From: Asterias rubens
Taxonomy: Eukaryota; Echinodermata; Asteroidea; Forcipulatida; Asteriidae
NCBI RefSeq assembly: GCF_902459465.1
Contig: NC_047062.1
Coordinates: 6,450,501 to 6,514,500, forward strand
Direction: 5' to 3'
Length of the DNA: 64,000 nucleotides
Below, one piece after another: positions 45,784 through 56,500 of this stretch. Under the pieces are notes generated by a model. That model made no database searches. It was not told the DNA's origin and saw only the letters and a program-made list of their open reading frames with translations. Each line of letters begins with the position of its first letter. Positions within the stretch are counted from its first letter, which is position 1. Position numbers and translations under genes: made by a program.

Positions 45784-45888
45784 ACAAAAGAATTCATACA
45801 AAATTATTAACAAAAGAATTCATACAAAATTATTAACAAAAGAATTCATACAAAATTATAAACAAAAGAATTCATACAAAATTATTAA
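45784..45888 (+). repeat. 26-bp minisatellite, four units
   Basis: AAAAGAATTCATACAAAATT plus ATTAAC is repeated at 45784, 45810, 45836 and 45862, nearly identical between units. Confidence 0.95.
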
Positions 45889-46372
45889 CAACAGATTTGT
45901 GGTCTGCATGGTGAAGTGTTAATATTGCATGTGTGTACCTGAATTGCTTTAAAACTATACCCATGCCAGAAGGCAATCATAATCCAAAGTAACAGTTACA
46001 TACATGCACATGAGATATTTGTGTAGATGCACATGTGTCCACCACCACGCAGTTACTTGGTGGAGAAAAACAACAACATAGGTTATCTACAATATCAGTT
46101 TAAATTGATAATGTATGAATTTTGCCAACAAAGTATAAAACGCAAGACAAAAATTACCCCTCCCCTCACATTTCTACTGACTAAGTCAGTGCATGTGTTG
46201 TTCACATACATGTATTATAACGTGAATGGAGGTAAACAATAAACCTTGTCCATCATGTTCGTTCATGTTTTAATTTAGTCAAGGATAGCCTTCAACTATT
46301 TTTGGGAGCAGAAATAAACTGATCAAACGAAGCATCATTCAGTATAATTCATGAAACGTTTTGTGGCCTTAC

Positions 46373-46608
46373 CAGTCTGTCTTTAGCCGTCGATCATCAG
46401 GGTTTGGCTCATCGTCTTCGATCTGACGATCATCGTCCCCGGGCTGGTTAACTACATGTACTCATAACACGTCTTCGGCTTCTCTCTCGTCCGGTGAGCT
46501 CCCCTTATCGCTAGAGCTAGAGCCCTCACTTTCCTCTGAAGTGCCTCCCTGAAATGCCTTTTCCTCATCTATACTGTGGTTTTCCCAAGACCCGCTGCCA
46601 TCGGACAT
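46373..46608 (-). other. Possible acidic, serine-rich coding exon with in-frame TGA
   Basis: From ATG at 46608 (context AAAATGTCC) the minus strand encodes 48 residues rich in Ser, Glu and Asp, meets TGA at 46464-46462, then in the same frame continues through an acidic QPGDDDRQIEDDEPNPDDRR stretch to a donor GACTG|GTAAGG at 46373. The composition on both sides looks coding. The TGA could be a pseudogene mutation, a sequence error or the true end. No family is recognised. Confidence 0.35.
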
Positions 46609-47074
46609 TTTCGCTGTTTTTTGTGTCAAAAAAATGCAGCCTATAGTGTCCGATGTTATTCCACATTCAATGTACATGTAAAATGCACGCACACGATCGA
46701 CCTGACACACTGTGTACAGAGCTTCGGTACGTGGTGTGACGTCACACACTGTGTATGAATGGTTCGTGGGTCACCGGCTTTTGCCGAAACTGAGTTTTCT
46801 GGGTCGGAGTACGCCGCGCGAATTTGTGTTTTTTTGCATAAAGGAAAAGGTTTTATTGAATACTACTAAAATATCAGTCCTTATTTTACATTTCTTGTAC
46901 AAAAATAGTAATATTGGCTATATCAATAATCCGTTATAGTCCATGTTTAAAGCCGTAAATAAAATAAAAATACACGAATGTAGTTAACATGACAATCACC
47001 ATCACACCTTTTAATCAAATAATTAGAATATCATACTCTTCTAGCGTTAAAGCACAATACATTATCGTACTTAA

Positions 47075-48101
47075 AGGCACTGTGGTCTTGTCAAGGCCCA
47101 GTATTATCACTTGGTGTAGGCCTATCCCAACATATGCATGTGACCCCTCTGACTGTATTCAAGATTGACACGGCTGTTCAGTTGTTAGCTTTCCAGTAGT
47201 TTATTTACACTCATGAATCTGTTGACGAAGATAAATACAGTGTGATGAGATCTTCGTCTAAGGATCTTATGAACTTTTACAATAATAATTATGAATATTA
47301 AATCAAAGGAAAATATAAACTAACCGTAAGCTGGATCCAAAACAGAGCTTACTTAATAAATGCACTAAAGATATATTTACACTAAAGGGACTGACTTGTC
47401 CGGATGTAATTTACAAAACGAATACATAACTTGTCTTAAGGCATGAACATGACCTAAGGGTAACTCTCGTTTGACTCCGTTATACATGGCAAACGAGTCA
47501 ATAAATCAAAGATTTAAACAGTAAATATATACAACTTAGACTATGATGGTAAACGGAACATAATGAATGATTTAGTTAAACAATATTAACGCAAAAGGTA
47601 AGCATTAAACAATATAAAACATAATTACCTGTTGACGAAGATAAATACAGTGTGATGAGATCTTCGTCTAAGGATCTTATGAACTGAAAGCCCGCGAAAA
47701 TGAGATCGCTGGAGGGCGCTTATGGAGGTATTACGAGGGTGAAGTTAAATCAAAAATAGACTGTGGGCATATGTAATAGTTCATGACCGTCACATGCATA
47801 AAAATAATGAAAAATCTGTGGAATATTTGACTCAATTGGTCATCGAAGTTGCCAGAGAATATTGAAAGAAAAAACACCCTTGTTGCACCAATGTGTGTGC
47901 TTTCAGAAGCATAAAAAGGCTTCAGGCCTGAAGTCTTTTAAAATACGAGTGAGATATTACCTCTTTCTCAAAAACTACGTTACTTCAGAGGGAGCCGTTT
48001 CTCACAATGTTTTATACTATGAACAGCTCTCCATTGCTCGTTACCAAGTAAGTTTTTATGCTAACAGTTATTTTGAATAATTACCAATGGTATCCAGTGC
48101 C
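47075..48101 (+). mobile_element. Family A MITE interrupted by another insertion
   Basis: Flanked by TTAA (47071-47074; 48102-48105). The left 60 bases run to ACATATGCA and the element resumes at 47799 (TAAAAATAATG). The MITE half on the right holds the GGCTTCAGGCCTGAAGTC palindrome. Confidence 0.8.
47139..47794. mobile_element. 656-bp insertion with TGTGAC...GTCACA ends
   Basis: Inserted into the MITE with a 4-bp TGCA target duplication (47135-47138, 47795-47798). It starts TG and ends CA with 6-bp inverted ends, as LTR-type elements do. Within it a 57-bp direct repeat (CTGTTGACGAAGATAAATAC to GATCTTATGAACT) occurs at 47219-47275 and 47629-47685. It has no ORF. Possibly a solo LTR or an internally deleted element; the class is not certain. 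Confidence 0.6.
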
Positions 48102-48450
48102 TTAAAATAGTGTACACATTTCTGTATCAAAATTGTATATCTGTCACCCATAGCCGGCCACGTCAACCCCAACAATCAAGAAGAACCTGTTTGGAAAGAA
48201 AACTAATGCGACATGTCTTTAAAAAAATGGATGTCCTCTTTTTCAAACTAGTGACAATAATTACTGTCCACTCGGGGCTAAACAAAGTTTTTATGACAGT
48301 ATTTTAATAACCGATAGTGTCCACTGCCTTGAAATAAACTGACATAAAACGTTGTGTACAAAATCATCATCCAAATGCTTTAAAAAGTTATTGAAGCAGT
48401 TAATTAAATAAATTTGCTAAAGTTTTAACTAAAAAAAATATTGTTAGCAA

Positions 48451-49857
48451 TTATTTATTTGTTGTTTGTATCATGACCTGTTTTTGTTCAAAAGTAAATG
48501 GAATGTCTTCGTTTGTTACTACCAACTGATAACCATCATCATCAATGGCCTTGGCACAGTAGCAATCCATGAAGTTTATTCCATCTTTGGAGTCAAGATT
48601 CCGAAGCAATAATGCCAGAAGAGCTGTTAAAATATAAGCAACACTAATCATGCAGACAGTACAGGAAGAGCCAAATAGAAACGGAGCTACGAGAGGTCCA
48701 AAGAGAGATGCACCGCCCCAACCCAAGTTCACGATGGAGAACACTAGGCTGTAAGCTTCAGGGTGTCTCTTGACAGCGATAGTAGAACACATGGTGATCA
48801 ATATCACACGAGCTGCTTGTGAACCGAAGTAAAACACAGCCAAGAAGATTGAAGCTACGGTGAGTGATGGGGAGAATTTGACTAACACCAAGGGTAGTCC
48901 TGCGGTGCATAGCGATACGGAGCAGAATATCCACGTCAAGTTGTTGCTTAAGGTGCCGAGGACATAGACGCAACAGGCGGTACTCAATAGAACGGAGAAT
49001 CCGCATAAGCCAAGTATATGAGCCGTTGATACTGTACCGTCTCCGAACATGTAGTCCACCCAGACTGCAAGAGTAGGCTCGAGTGATGTGTATCCTAGGG
49101 CACTTACCAGGAAACTTAGTGCGACAATCAACACCTGGACATCGAAAATGGCTCGCCATCGCACAGAACGATGTTTCTTCTGGTCGACTTGACTCGTTGG
49201 GTCGTCGGCTCCTTGGTCGGACCTGGTTTCCTCCTTTTTGTGAAAGTTTTCAGTTCGAAACGTCAACAGCACACCAACAATGAGTATGAATTCAATAGAC
49301 AAGAACAGGAGGAACACACGGTTGTTCAGGTATCGGAAGAGCTCGCCTACGAATAAAGCCGCGAATAAGCTGAAAGATAACTTGCACATTGCCACTCCAG
49401 TTACTATCGTGCACTCCAATGAAGCCTCGTCATAGATGTCTCGAATCCTAGCCATGGCCATGGTTTGGGTGCATGCACTCACCACGCCCTGCAAACAACG
49501 GTTAGTCAGTAGAATAAGTGGAGTTAAAGGTGTAAGTCCGTAGAGAAGACATTTAAATGTAGAACAAAGTAACCCGAAGAGAAGTACTATATCAAGTCCC
49601 CACCGGTCAGCAACTAATCCCGCAATCGGTGAGAATAATACCTCCACGATTCCAGTGGACATGAACGTGGCAGCTAAAGCGAATGATGCAGTTCCTTTTG
49701 ATATCTCACCGATAGTGGCGTTACTGCTCTGATGTTGCCACTGCACTTCGGTAAGAAGAGGCACCACTGCGCCGTGCATACAGCTATCTAAATATTGACA
49801 ACCGATACTTGTGAAAACCCTCAGCCACTTCTCGAAATTTCCTCCGTAAAAATGCAT
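48451..49857 (-). CDS. SLC18-like (vesicular amine/acetylcholine transporter type) MFS transporter, copy 1
   Basis: An intronless 468-residue major-facilitator protein with about 12 hydrophobic segments. SLC18 proteins exchange protons for monoamines or acetylcholine across synaptic vesicle membranes. Support: TM1 YLDSCMHGAVVPLL with D24 in the position of the essential TM1 aspartate of VMATs; a short luminal loop with an NAT glycosylation site (N46) where VMATs have a long one; MFS motif A GLVADRWG (80-87); and LEPTLAVWVDYM (E260 region), like the conserved LEPTLP segment. A polar loop at about 215-240 separates the halves. Having no introns suggests a retrocopy or an intron-poor lineage-specific expansion. 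Substrate unknown; the divergence makes a classical neurotransmitter role uncertain. The start is the first ATG and gives full length. Confidence 0.85.
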   Translation of the reverse strand: MHFYGGNFEKWLRVFTSIGCQYLDSCMHGAVVPLLTEVQWQHQSSNATIGEISKGTASFALAATFMSTGIVEVLFSPIAGLVADRWGLDIVLLFGLLCSTFKCLLYGLTPLTPLILLTNRCLQGVVSACTQTMAMARIRDIYDEASLECTIVTGVAMCKLSFSLFAALFVGELFRYLNNRVFLLFLSIEFILIVGVLLTFRTENFHKKEETRSDQGADDPTSQVDQKKHRSVRWRAIFDVQVLIVALSFLVSALGYTSLEPTLAVWVDYMFGDGTVSTAHILGLCGFSVLLSTACCVYVLGTLSNNLTWIFCSVSLCTAGLPLVLVKFSPSLTVASIFLAVFYFGSQAARVILITMCSTIAVKRHPEAYSLVFSIVNLGWGGASLFGPLVAPFLFGSSCTVCMISVAYILTALLALLLRNLDSKDGINFMDCYCAKAIDDDGYQLVVTNEDIPFTFEQKQVMIQTTNK

Positions 49858-50560
49858 TGCTTGGTTTTTATTATAATGTATGTTACTTGATGTTCATAAT
49901 GTGTGATCTTTGACTTATACAGCATACAGTACAAACTATTCCAGATTGACAAAACACATAATAACATATCGCCTGATCCGTCGTCACAGCTGAGAGCAGA
50001 GAGATGTGTTGGCATGGTACAAGCTTTAACAACGAATCGCCGTTGTTCTGTCGTTTGATCGCACTTGAATGACAATATGGCTGAATGACAATAGGGTGTA
50101 TAACAGATCATTCAAAGGAAAAAAAAAACTTCATTGGAATTTTTAGTCGACTTTTATAATTCAGTGCAACCATGCATGATCATGATAAACCAAATCCAAA
50201 GAGGTTTTTTTACAAAAAGGCCATCTTTCACAAAGTTCAAGGGTCCATATACTATACAAATAAGTTAAATTCCAAATTCCAATCTATACAACGAACCCAA
50301 AGCCAGCACAGTTTACTCTCTAAATGCAAAAGAGTGAAAAGCCATAGGACAACTCTTTTTTCGAGTGGTCTTCCACTCTTTTAGATTGAAGTTTGCTTCT
50401 TTTTGAGTGATTTTTCACTCTGTCCTGGAGTGAAACCCTTCTAAAAGAGTAAATTAACCACCACTCTTTTTTAAGAACCATTTGAGGGACAACTCGAATT
50501 GTAAAGAGTGGTGTTTGACTCTTCTACATTTTGAGAGTATCAATCATCAGGAAATATAGC
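49858..50560. other. Upstream region of transporter copy 1
   Basis: No gene recognised. 50335-50545 carries repeated ACTCTTTT words in both orientations (AGAGTGAAAAG, CCACTCTTTTAGA, AAAGAGTAAATT, CCACTCTTTTTT, AAAGAGTGGTG), apparently a degenerate inverted-repeat element. Confidence 0.45.
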
Positions 50561-50565
50561 GAAAG

Positions 50566-50812
50566 GTATTGGTCTATGTACATTTGAAAAGCTTTTGTTA
50601 CCGTTTGTTATAAAATACATGGGTAGAAAGATGTTGACAATGTACAAGTAGAACACAATGATCCACACAAACATGCCTCTAAATTGCACGGTTTTCCTTT
50701 TACCTCTTCCACTAACAAGGTCGGCCATTTATGGAAGTCAATTGACTCCCATAAATGGCTGTACGTGTTATTTCGCACAGTACATGTAAAAGGAAAACCA
50801 CGCAATTTCAAG
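50566..50812. mobile_element. Family B foldback MITE, truncated
   Basis: Contains GTTTGTTATAAAATACATGG, ATCCACACAAACATGCCTC, and the central pair AAGGTCGGCCATTTATGG and CCATAAATGGC; right end replaced near CAATTTCAAGGC, left TTAA end missing. Confidence 0.75.
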
Positions 50813-51504
50813 GCAATTCTCATCATTTTGATACCAAATTTGCATATATGTGATGAGAATTGACATGGTTATGACATATTTTTACCAAAAAGGTGGTATT
50901 TTACCCTAAAAATGTAAGATTTTAGTGGTTTCTGCCCTGACCACATGGTAAGTCCGATCGGGCTAAAAATTGCTGGCATTCATTGCTCATAAGGACCTAC
51001 AATCACAGCAATTTTTATCAAAATCGGAAGACATGAGGTAAAAAAGTGCGTTGGTCTGACATGGAATGACCCAATAGCAACTTTTCTTGAAGTTGTTTTA
51101 ACGTTATACTGTTTTTACCCATAAAATACTTTTGGGAGAACAAAGTACAAATTTGCTGTAAAAACCCAGTCGAAAATAGGAGGGAAATATTTGTTTATCT
51201 TCTACTGCTAGCTCAAATCAAGTCGAAAGTAAAAAGGATATATTTGTTTGATTTTTTTGCTGCCTCAAGTCACAACCAAGCAAAAAAGAGGAGGAGTAAA
51301 TTTGTTTAACCCCTTGAAATTCAAACAGGACAAAATGTGCGATGAATTGCAACAAATAAAGTGGAATTTACCCAGTTTTAAAATGTTAACAAATACAAAT
51401 TAGATTGATTCGTTAAATCTATAGCAAATTTGTCACGATTTGGAGGACAAAATTTGTTTAAAAATCTGTTGCTTTAAAACCCTGTTTCGCCCCATAGTGA
51501 CATC
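50813..51504. other. Intergenic, end of duplication unit 1
   Basis: AT-rich, no gene recognised. ACCAAAAAGGTGGTATTTTA and GGTCTGACATGGAATGACCC resemble parts of a repeat but no second copy is in the window. Confidence 0.4.
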
Positions 51505-51702
51505 TTAAAGCCGTAAATAAAATAAAAATATACAAATGTAGTTAACATGACAATCACCATCACACCTTTTAATCAAATAATTAGAATATCATACTCTTCT
51601 AGCGTTAAAGCACAATACATTATCGTACTTAAAGGCACTGTGGTCTTGTCAAGGACCAGTATTATCACTTGGTGTAGGCCTATCCCAACATATGCATGTG
51701 AC

Positions 51703-51974
51703 AATTCTGGTGGGGGCAGATGCCTTGACCTGGCTTGGGAGAGTCGACGCTCCAGTGTGTCAAGGTCAGACAGAAATCGTTCACTGTGGTCTCGGTCGTC
51801 TACTCTATGTGATCTATTTGGTAGAGATATGGTATGTGGCCTACGAGAAGTCTGGTTCGGATGATGGCTGACTACTGGAGTTGACAAAGGTCGACTTTGG
51901 GTTGATGAATGCCAACGAGTTGACGATGGAGATTGATATAGTTCGTCTTCTTGTGGTTTTCTAGAGGTAGCCAT
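51703..51974 (-). other. ORF fragment MATSRKP..., unknown retroelement or gene piece
   Basis: From ATG at 51974 the minus strand is open for about 91 codons: a Ser/Arg/His-rich segment (MATSRKPQEDELYQSPSSTR) then LDTLERRLSQARSRHLPPPE, running straight into the MITE junction at TGTCAC. It lies in the material that replaces the 47145-47388 segment of unit 1, and so is probably the 5' coding end of an inserted element, truncated here. No family is recognised. Confidence 0.4.
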
Positions 51975-52626
51975 GCTGCACACGGTGTTGTAAATTTGCA
52001 CACACTCAAACAATATGATCAAATTGATGAGCAATATAACAATATTCAATATCAGGTTCAATAATTTGCATAAAAAATTGAATGGCAGATTCAAATTTCA
52101 ATTGATGTGCAACAATCAACACCCTATTCAGTTGTTAGCAGCGGTTGTACCAAAAAACCGTTGTTTGTTTGCCTGTTTAGCAACGTGATCTTTCAAAATG
52201 AACTTTCAACAACTGAAACAGGTAAGTCGAACTACTTTCCATTAAATTTTAAATTCATTCAACAGGGTAACTTTTGCAAGCATAAAAACACGAAACACCG
52301 AATTCCCAAGTGATTACTTACAATCTGCTGCCGAAATACGCCTTTCATTCACGGTAGCAGTGAGAGCCAATGAGGCGTGATTCTTTTGACTTTTGAGACA
52401 GGTTTCGCTTTGAGCGCAGTAATTGCAACACAAAAGAGCTATAACAATGAAACACTTTAACCTGTGTTTTGGCTCGGTGTCAGTAATGGTTTTTAAAATT
52501 ATTGGTTTATTTATTCAAAAATGCCATCGCAGCATACCGCTGAATTGCGGCATAATTTACAATAATTAAAAAATATAACATTAGTTATTAAAAAGCTTTA
52601 CAATAGAAAATACATAGTGAACATTT
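51975..52626. other. Inserted sequence left of the LTR retrotransposon
   Basis: ATTCAGTTGTTAGC at 52125-52138 resembles unit 1 at 47174-47190, suggesting that the two units carry relatives of one element. The last 130 bases, read on the minus strand (TTTTTGAATAAATAAACC at about 52500), probably are the 3' end of the LINE split by the retrotransposon. Confidence 0.4.
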
Positions 52627-53466
52627 TGTAACGAAATGGTACCGCGCGGTGGCGCTCCAGGCTTAGCGCGAGAGCAGGCGCCCTTAGCGCGCGAATAGGC
52701 GGTTTGGCGGGGCGCTGGCTGCCGCGGGGCATTATGGGGAGCACGCTGCTGCCTCGTGTGTGGAGAGTGCGTAGCGGGCAGTTGCAGGCTGGACAGCGAG
52801 TGGTACAGACGTGATTAGTGTGTTTATGTGTCGGGAGGAGTAGCAGGGCGAGCGTTCGGAGCTGTGGGAGTTGCGGTGCGTGGTGCCGACAGTTGTGGAA
52901 CCGAGGGGTAGGTTTCATTGGATTGTTTTCTGTGTTATTTATGGCAAGTTGGACGTAGAGACGTGCGGTAACCCACTCCCGTAAGGAGGTCACATTCTAT
53001 TGTGCATTGTATTGGTTGCTCTGGAGTCCGGGATTTTATCAGGCCCTTAAGGCAGATTCTATTGTGCATTGTATCGTTTGCTCGGAGTCCGGGATTTTAT
53101 CAGGCCCTAAAGGCAGCTTTGGTGTTACCGTAAGTTCGGTTCAGTTACTTAAGTTAGTTCCAGTTACCTTAAGGGATTTTCCATTTGCTTAAGGGATTTC
53201 CAGTTACTTGAGGGATTTCGGGGATCTTAAGTGGTGTCGGTTGCCTTAAGGGACCATTTCTGGCCTTAAGGAAAGGAGGAATACGAAGTGGGAATCTTGT
53301 CTCTGCCCTCACTCCTTGGAAGTCAGTAGTTTCTGACAGTTTCTAGACCCCCTCCCCACATTTTTATTACATGCGGCGATATATGGTTGCCCAACGACCT
53401 CACCCCAAGTGCCAGCAGGACTACCGCTCGTTCTGTGCTGGTGACCACCAGACGGGAATCGCTACA
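52627..53466 (+). repeat. 5' long terminal repeat
   Basis: 840 bp, TGTAACG...CGCTACA. It contains a 62-bp tandem duplication (52994-53055, 53056-53115; GAGTCCGGGATTTTATCAGG word), a donor-like ACC|GTAAGT at 53129/53130 and a cluster of CTTAAGG palindromes at 53168-53270. It lacks the 60 bp holding AATAAA that the 3' LTR has at 60816-60875. Confidence 0.95.
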
Positions 53467-53467
53467 T

Positions 53468-53484
53468 TGGTGTCAGAAGTGGGA
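53468..53484 (+). other. tRNA primer binding site
   Basis: TGGTGTCAGAAGTGGGA one base after the LTR is complementary to a tRNA 3' end reading TCCCACTTCTGACACCA. This fits a leucine tRNA of the type whose acceptor stem is TGTCAG-like. The tRNA identity is inference. Confidence 0.75.
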
Positions 53485-53542
53485 TTTGCTGTAATTTTTG
53501 TCGGAGACAGGGTCATTCTAGAGCTGTACAACGGACCCAACG

Positions 53543-56500
53543 ATGGACCGGATGGATTCAAGGGCAATGGAGGAGGAGTTGCGCAGGATGCGTATGCAGT
53601 GCGCAGAGATGGAAGAGAGACATAAGTCGGGCAGGGCCCTTGGAGCCCCTACGCCGGACATGTTTTTCAGCACTCCAAGTCCTGTGGTTTCCGGTACACT
53701 TAGAGACACCCCAGGAGCAGGATTCACACCTGCAAACACAGTTGCAGACACAGATTTCACAAGAGAGCAGCAGGAGGTAGGAAGTAAGGAGGATGTGACT
53801 ACTACCAGCCCCAATGTGGATAGACCTCGAAAACCGAACATTTGCCCGGATCGTTTCAATGGGAGGGTTCCTTGGAATGACTACAAGGCTCATTTCCGAG
53901 CTTGCTGCGTGGCGAATGCCTGGAGTGACGAGCAGGCGGTCGTGTTTCTCGCTGCCAGCCTCCAAGGGCAAGCGTTAAAGGTGCTGGGATGCCAGCCGGA
54001 GGGGAAGAAGTCGTCGCTTAAGGACTTGATGCTCCGTCTGGACCAAAGATTTGGCCCGGGCCAACAAGCAGATTTCCATATGATGGAGGTGAGGCACCGC
54101 CGGCAGGGTGAGGTGGAAACACTGCAGGAGCTAGGGACGAGCATAAGGGAGCTATCTGCATTGGCCTACCCGGAATTCTCCGACGATAGCCGGGAACGTT
54201 TGGCTAAGGGACATTTCATGGATGCGGTCAAGGACCGGGAGATTAGGGAAGGGATATTCCGAGTGAACCCAACCTCTTTAGATGACGCCATTAGGGCCGC
54301 TCTGCAGACAGAAAGTTTCCTTCGGACAGAGGAACATAGGACCAATGGCAAGGGGAGAAATTTTGCCAGGGTTGTTGCAGGAGGAGAGGACGAGGTCTCT
54401 CTGCAGGGTCTACAGGGAGAGTTAAGGGCCACTCAGGATCGCATGTCTAAGGCTGTGGGTGGAATACATGCCATGTTAGAGGACCTGTCACGTTCTCAGG
54501 GGGATTACCAGTCGGCAGTTCCACGGGGAAGGTCGAATGCAGACTATGCCTGCTACAACTGTGGCCAAAAGGGTCACTTCGCGAGGGAATGTTATGAGCC
54601 GAGAAGGGAAAGGAACTGGCAGTCGGGGAAACGCTACCCAGCCAGCCGTGGGGCCCAATGGAAGGCTGGAAATGGAGGAAGAACACAAAGAAACTTCCAA
54701 GGAGGGCCAGTGCTAGGAATGTATAACCAAGGGAGAACGCTCTTCGGGAAGAGTTCGAATATGGCAGGGCTATGTGTGACCGCTCAGGTACGAGGAGTAA
54801 AAACACAGATGTTAATCGACACAGGTGCGTCAAACACGGTGCTGTCAGCAGCAGTCTACTATCAAATGGCTCCGGAGGGGAGACCTTCACTGAATATGAG
54901 GGGAGCGAAGTTGTACGGGGCGGATGGTAGCTCCATAGAGACTATTGGCGGAGCATTGATGGAGATCCAGGTTGGCAAGACAACCCTCCCGGTACATGTG
55001 ATATTTGCGAAATTGGATTTGGAGGGGATATTAGGAATGGACTTTCTCCTGCCTACTAATGGACGACTGGACTTCAAGGACATGGTGTTGACCCTGAATG
55101 GAGAACGAATAAGGTGCCAGAACAGTCAGGGTGCAAACGTTTGTGCGCGTGTGATTGTAGAGGAAACTATGGAGGTGCCTCCGGGGCATGAGGCCCTTGT
55201 CTCAGGAAGAGTCTCTAGGAAATTTACAGGGTTTGGAGTAATGGAGCCAGCGGACACTACAGAGTTGGCAAGTAGAGGTCTGATAGTAGCAAGGCTGTTG
55301 GTAAAACCTGAAGAGGAAATGCTCCCCATTCGTGTGTTCAACCCAGGACGAAGGACTTGTGTAGTGAAGGGAGGCAGTGTAGCAGGAATTCTAACCCCGG
55401 TGGAAGGCAGAGATGTCCAGGAGCCCGACGTGGTACGTGCCAAAGAGGAAATTGGACAGCTACCAGCCCATTTGGAAGACTTGTACTCGAGGAGTACTGC
55501 CAGTGTGGCCCAGGAGTATCATGGTGAAATAGCAAGGCTACTACTTGCGTATCAGGACATCTTTTCTAAGGGGAGTGAGGACATAGGTCACACTGACCGG
55601 GTGAGACACCATATTGATACCGGGGATGCCAGGCCTATAAGGGAGAGACCGAGAAGATTTCCAACGGTGGAACAGGAGGAGATCTCCAGGCAGGTGCAAG
55701 AACTACTTAAGGAGGATAAGATTGCACCATCCAGCAGTCCTTGGGCTGCCATCCCCAGGATAGATGACTCGCTCGACGCACTTGCAGGGGCACACTGGTT
55801 TTCAACATTGGATTTGGCGTCGGGTTACTGGCAGGTAGCGCTTGACAAAGAAGCCCAGGAGAAGTCGGCTTTTGTAGTCAGGGGTGGACTGTACAGTTGG
55901 CGCGTGATGCCCTTTGGGCTTTGTAACGCGCCCTCCACGTTTGAGAGACTGATGGAGCGGGGTCTCAGTGGTCTTCATTGGGAAACCCTTTTGGTCTACC
56001 TAGATGATGTAATAGTGTTTGGAAGGACAGTACCTGAGGAGCTGGATCGGCTGAGAGTGGTTTTTCAGCGCCTTAAGGAGGCAGGGCTTAAGTTAAAGCC
56101 CAAGAAGTGTGACCTTTTCAAGGAGAGGGTCCGCTACTTAGGCCACATTGTGTCCCCAGAAGGTATCAGCACGGACCCAGACAAAATCGAGGTAGTGAAG
56201 GATTGGCCAGTTCCTAGAACAGTCAAGGAAGTAAGGAGCTTTGTGGGGCTTGCGTCGTACTACAGACGGTTCATCTTGGGTTTTTCTTCAGTTGCAAGGC
56301 CTCTACATCGGTTGACAGAAAAGTCAAGGGAGTTCAAGTGGACACAGGAATGCCAGACAGCTTTTGAGGAGTTGAAGAAGCGCTTGACTGAATCACCAAT
56401 TTTGACTTACCCGGACCCTGATGGGAAGTTTATCCTGGATACAGACGCCAGCGCAGATGGTATTGGCGGGGTATTGTCCCAGGTTAAGGATGGCAAGGAC

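Larger units (their letters stand above)
46947..51504. repeat. Tandem duplication, unit 1 (4.56 kb)
   Basis: Sequence from TTAAAGCCGTAAATAAAATA at 46947 is repeated from 51505, and 47389-47700 and 47930-49522 are repeated at 62094-62404 and 62408-64000 (constant offset 14,478 for the last block). Unit 1 contains one interrupted family A MITE and one SLC18-like gene with its flanks. Its right boundary is inferred from where unit 2 begins. Confidence 0.85.

Noticed and set aside
52598-52993. 131-codon antisense frame in the 5' LTR, repeated as 128 codons in the 3' LTR
   Set aside because: Both are the reverse strand of the GC-rich LTR start. Identity between them only reflects LTR identity; no domain is visible.
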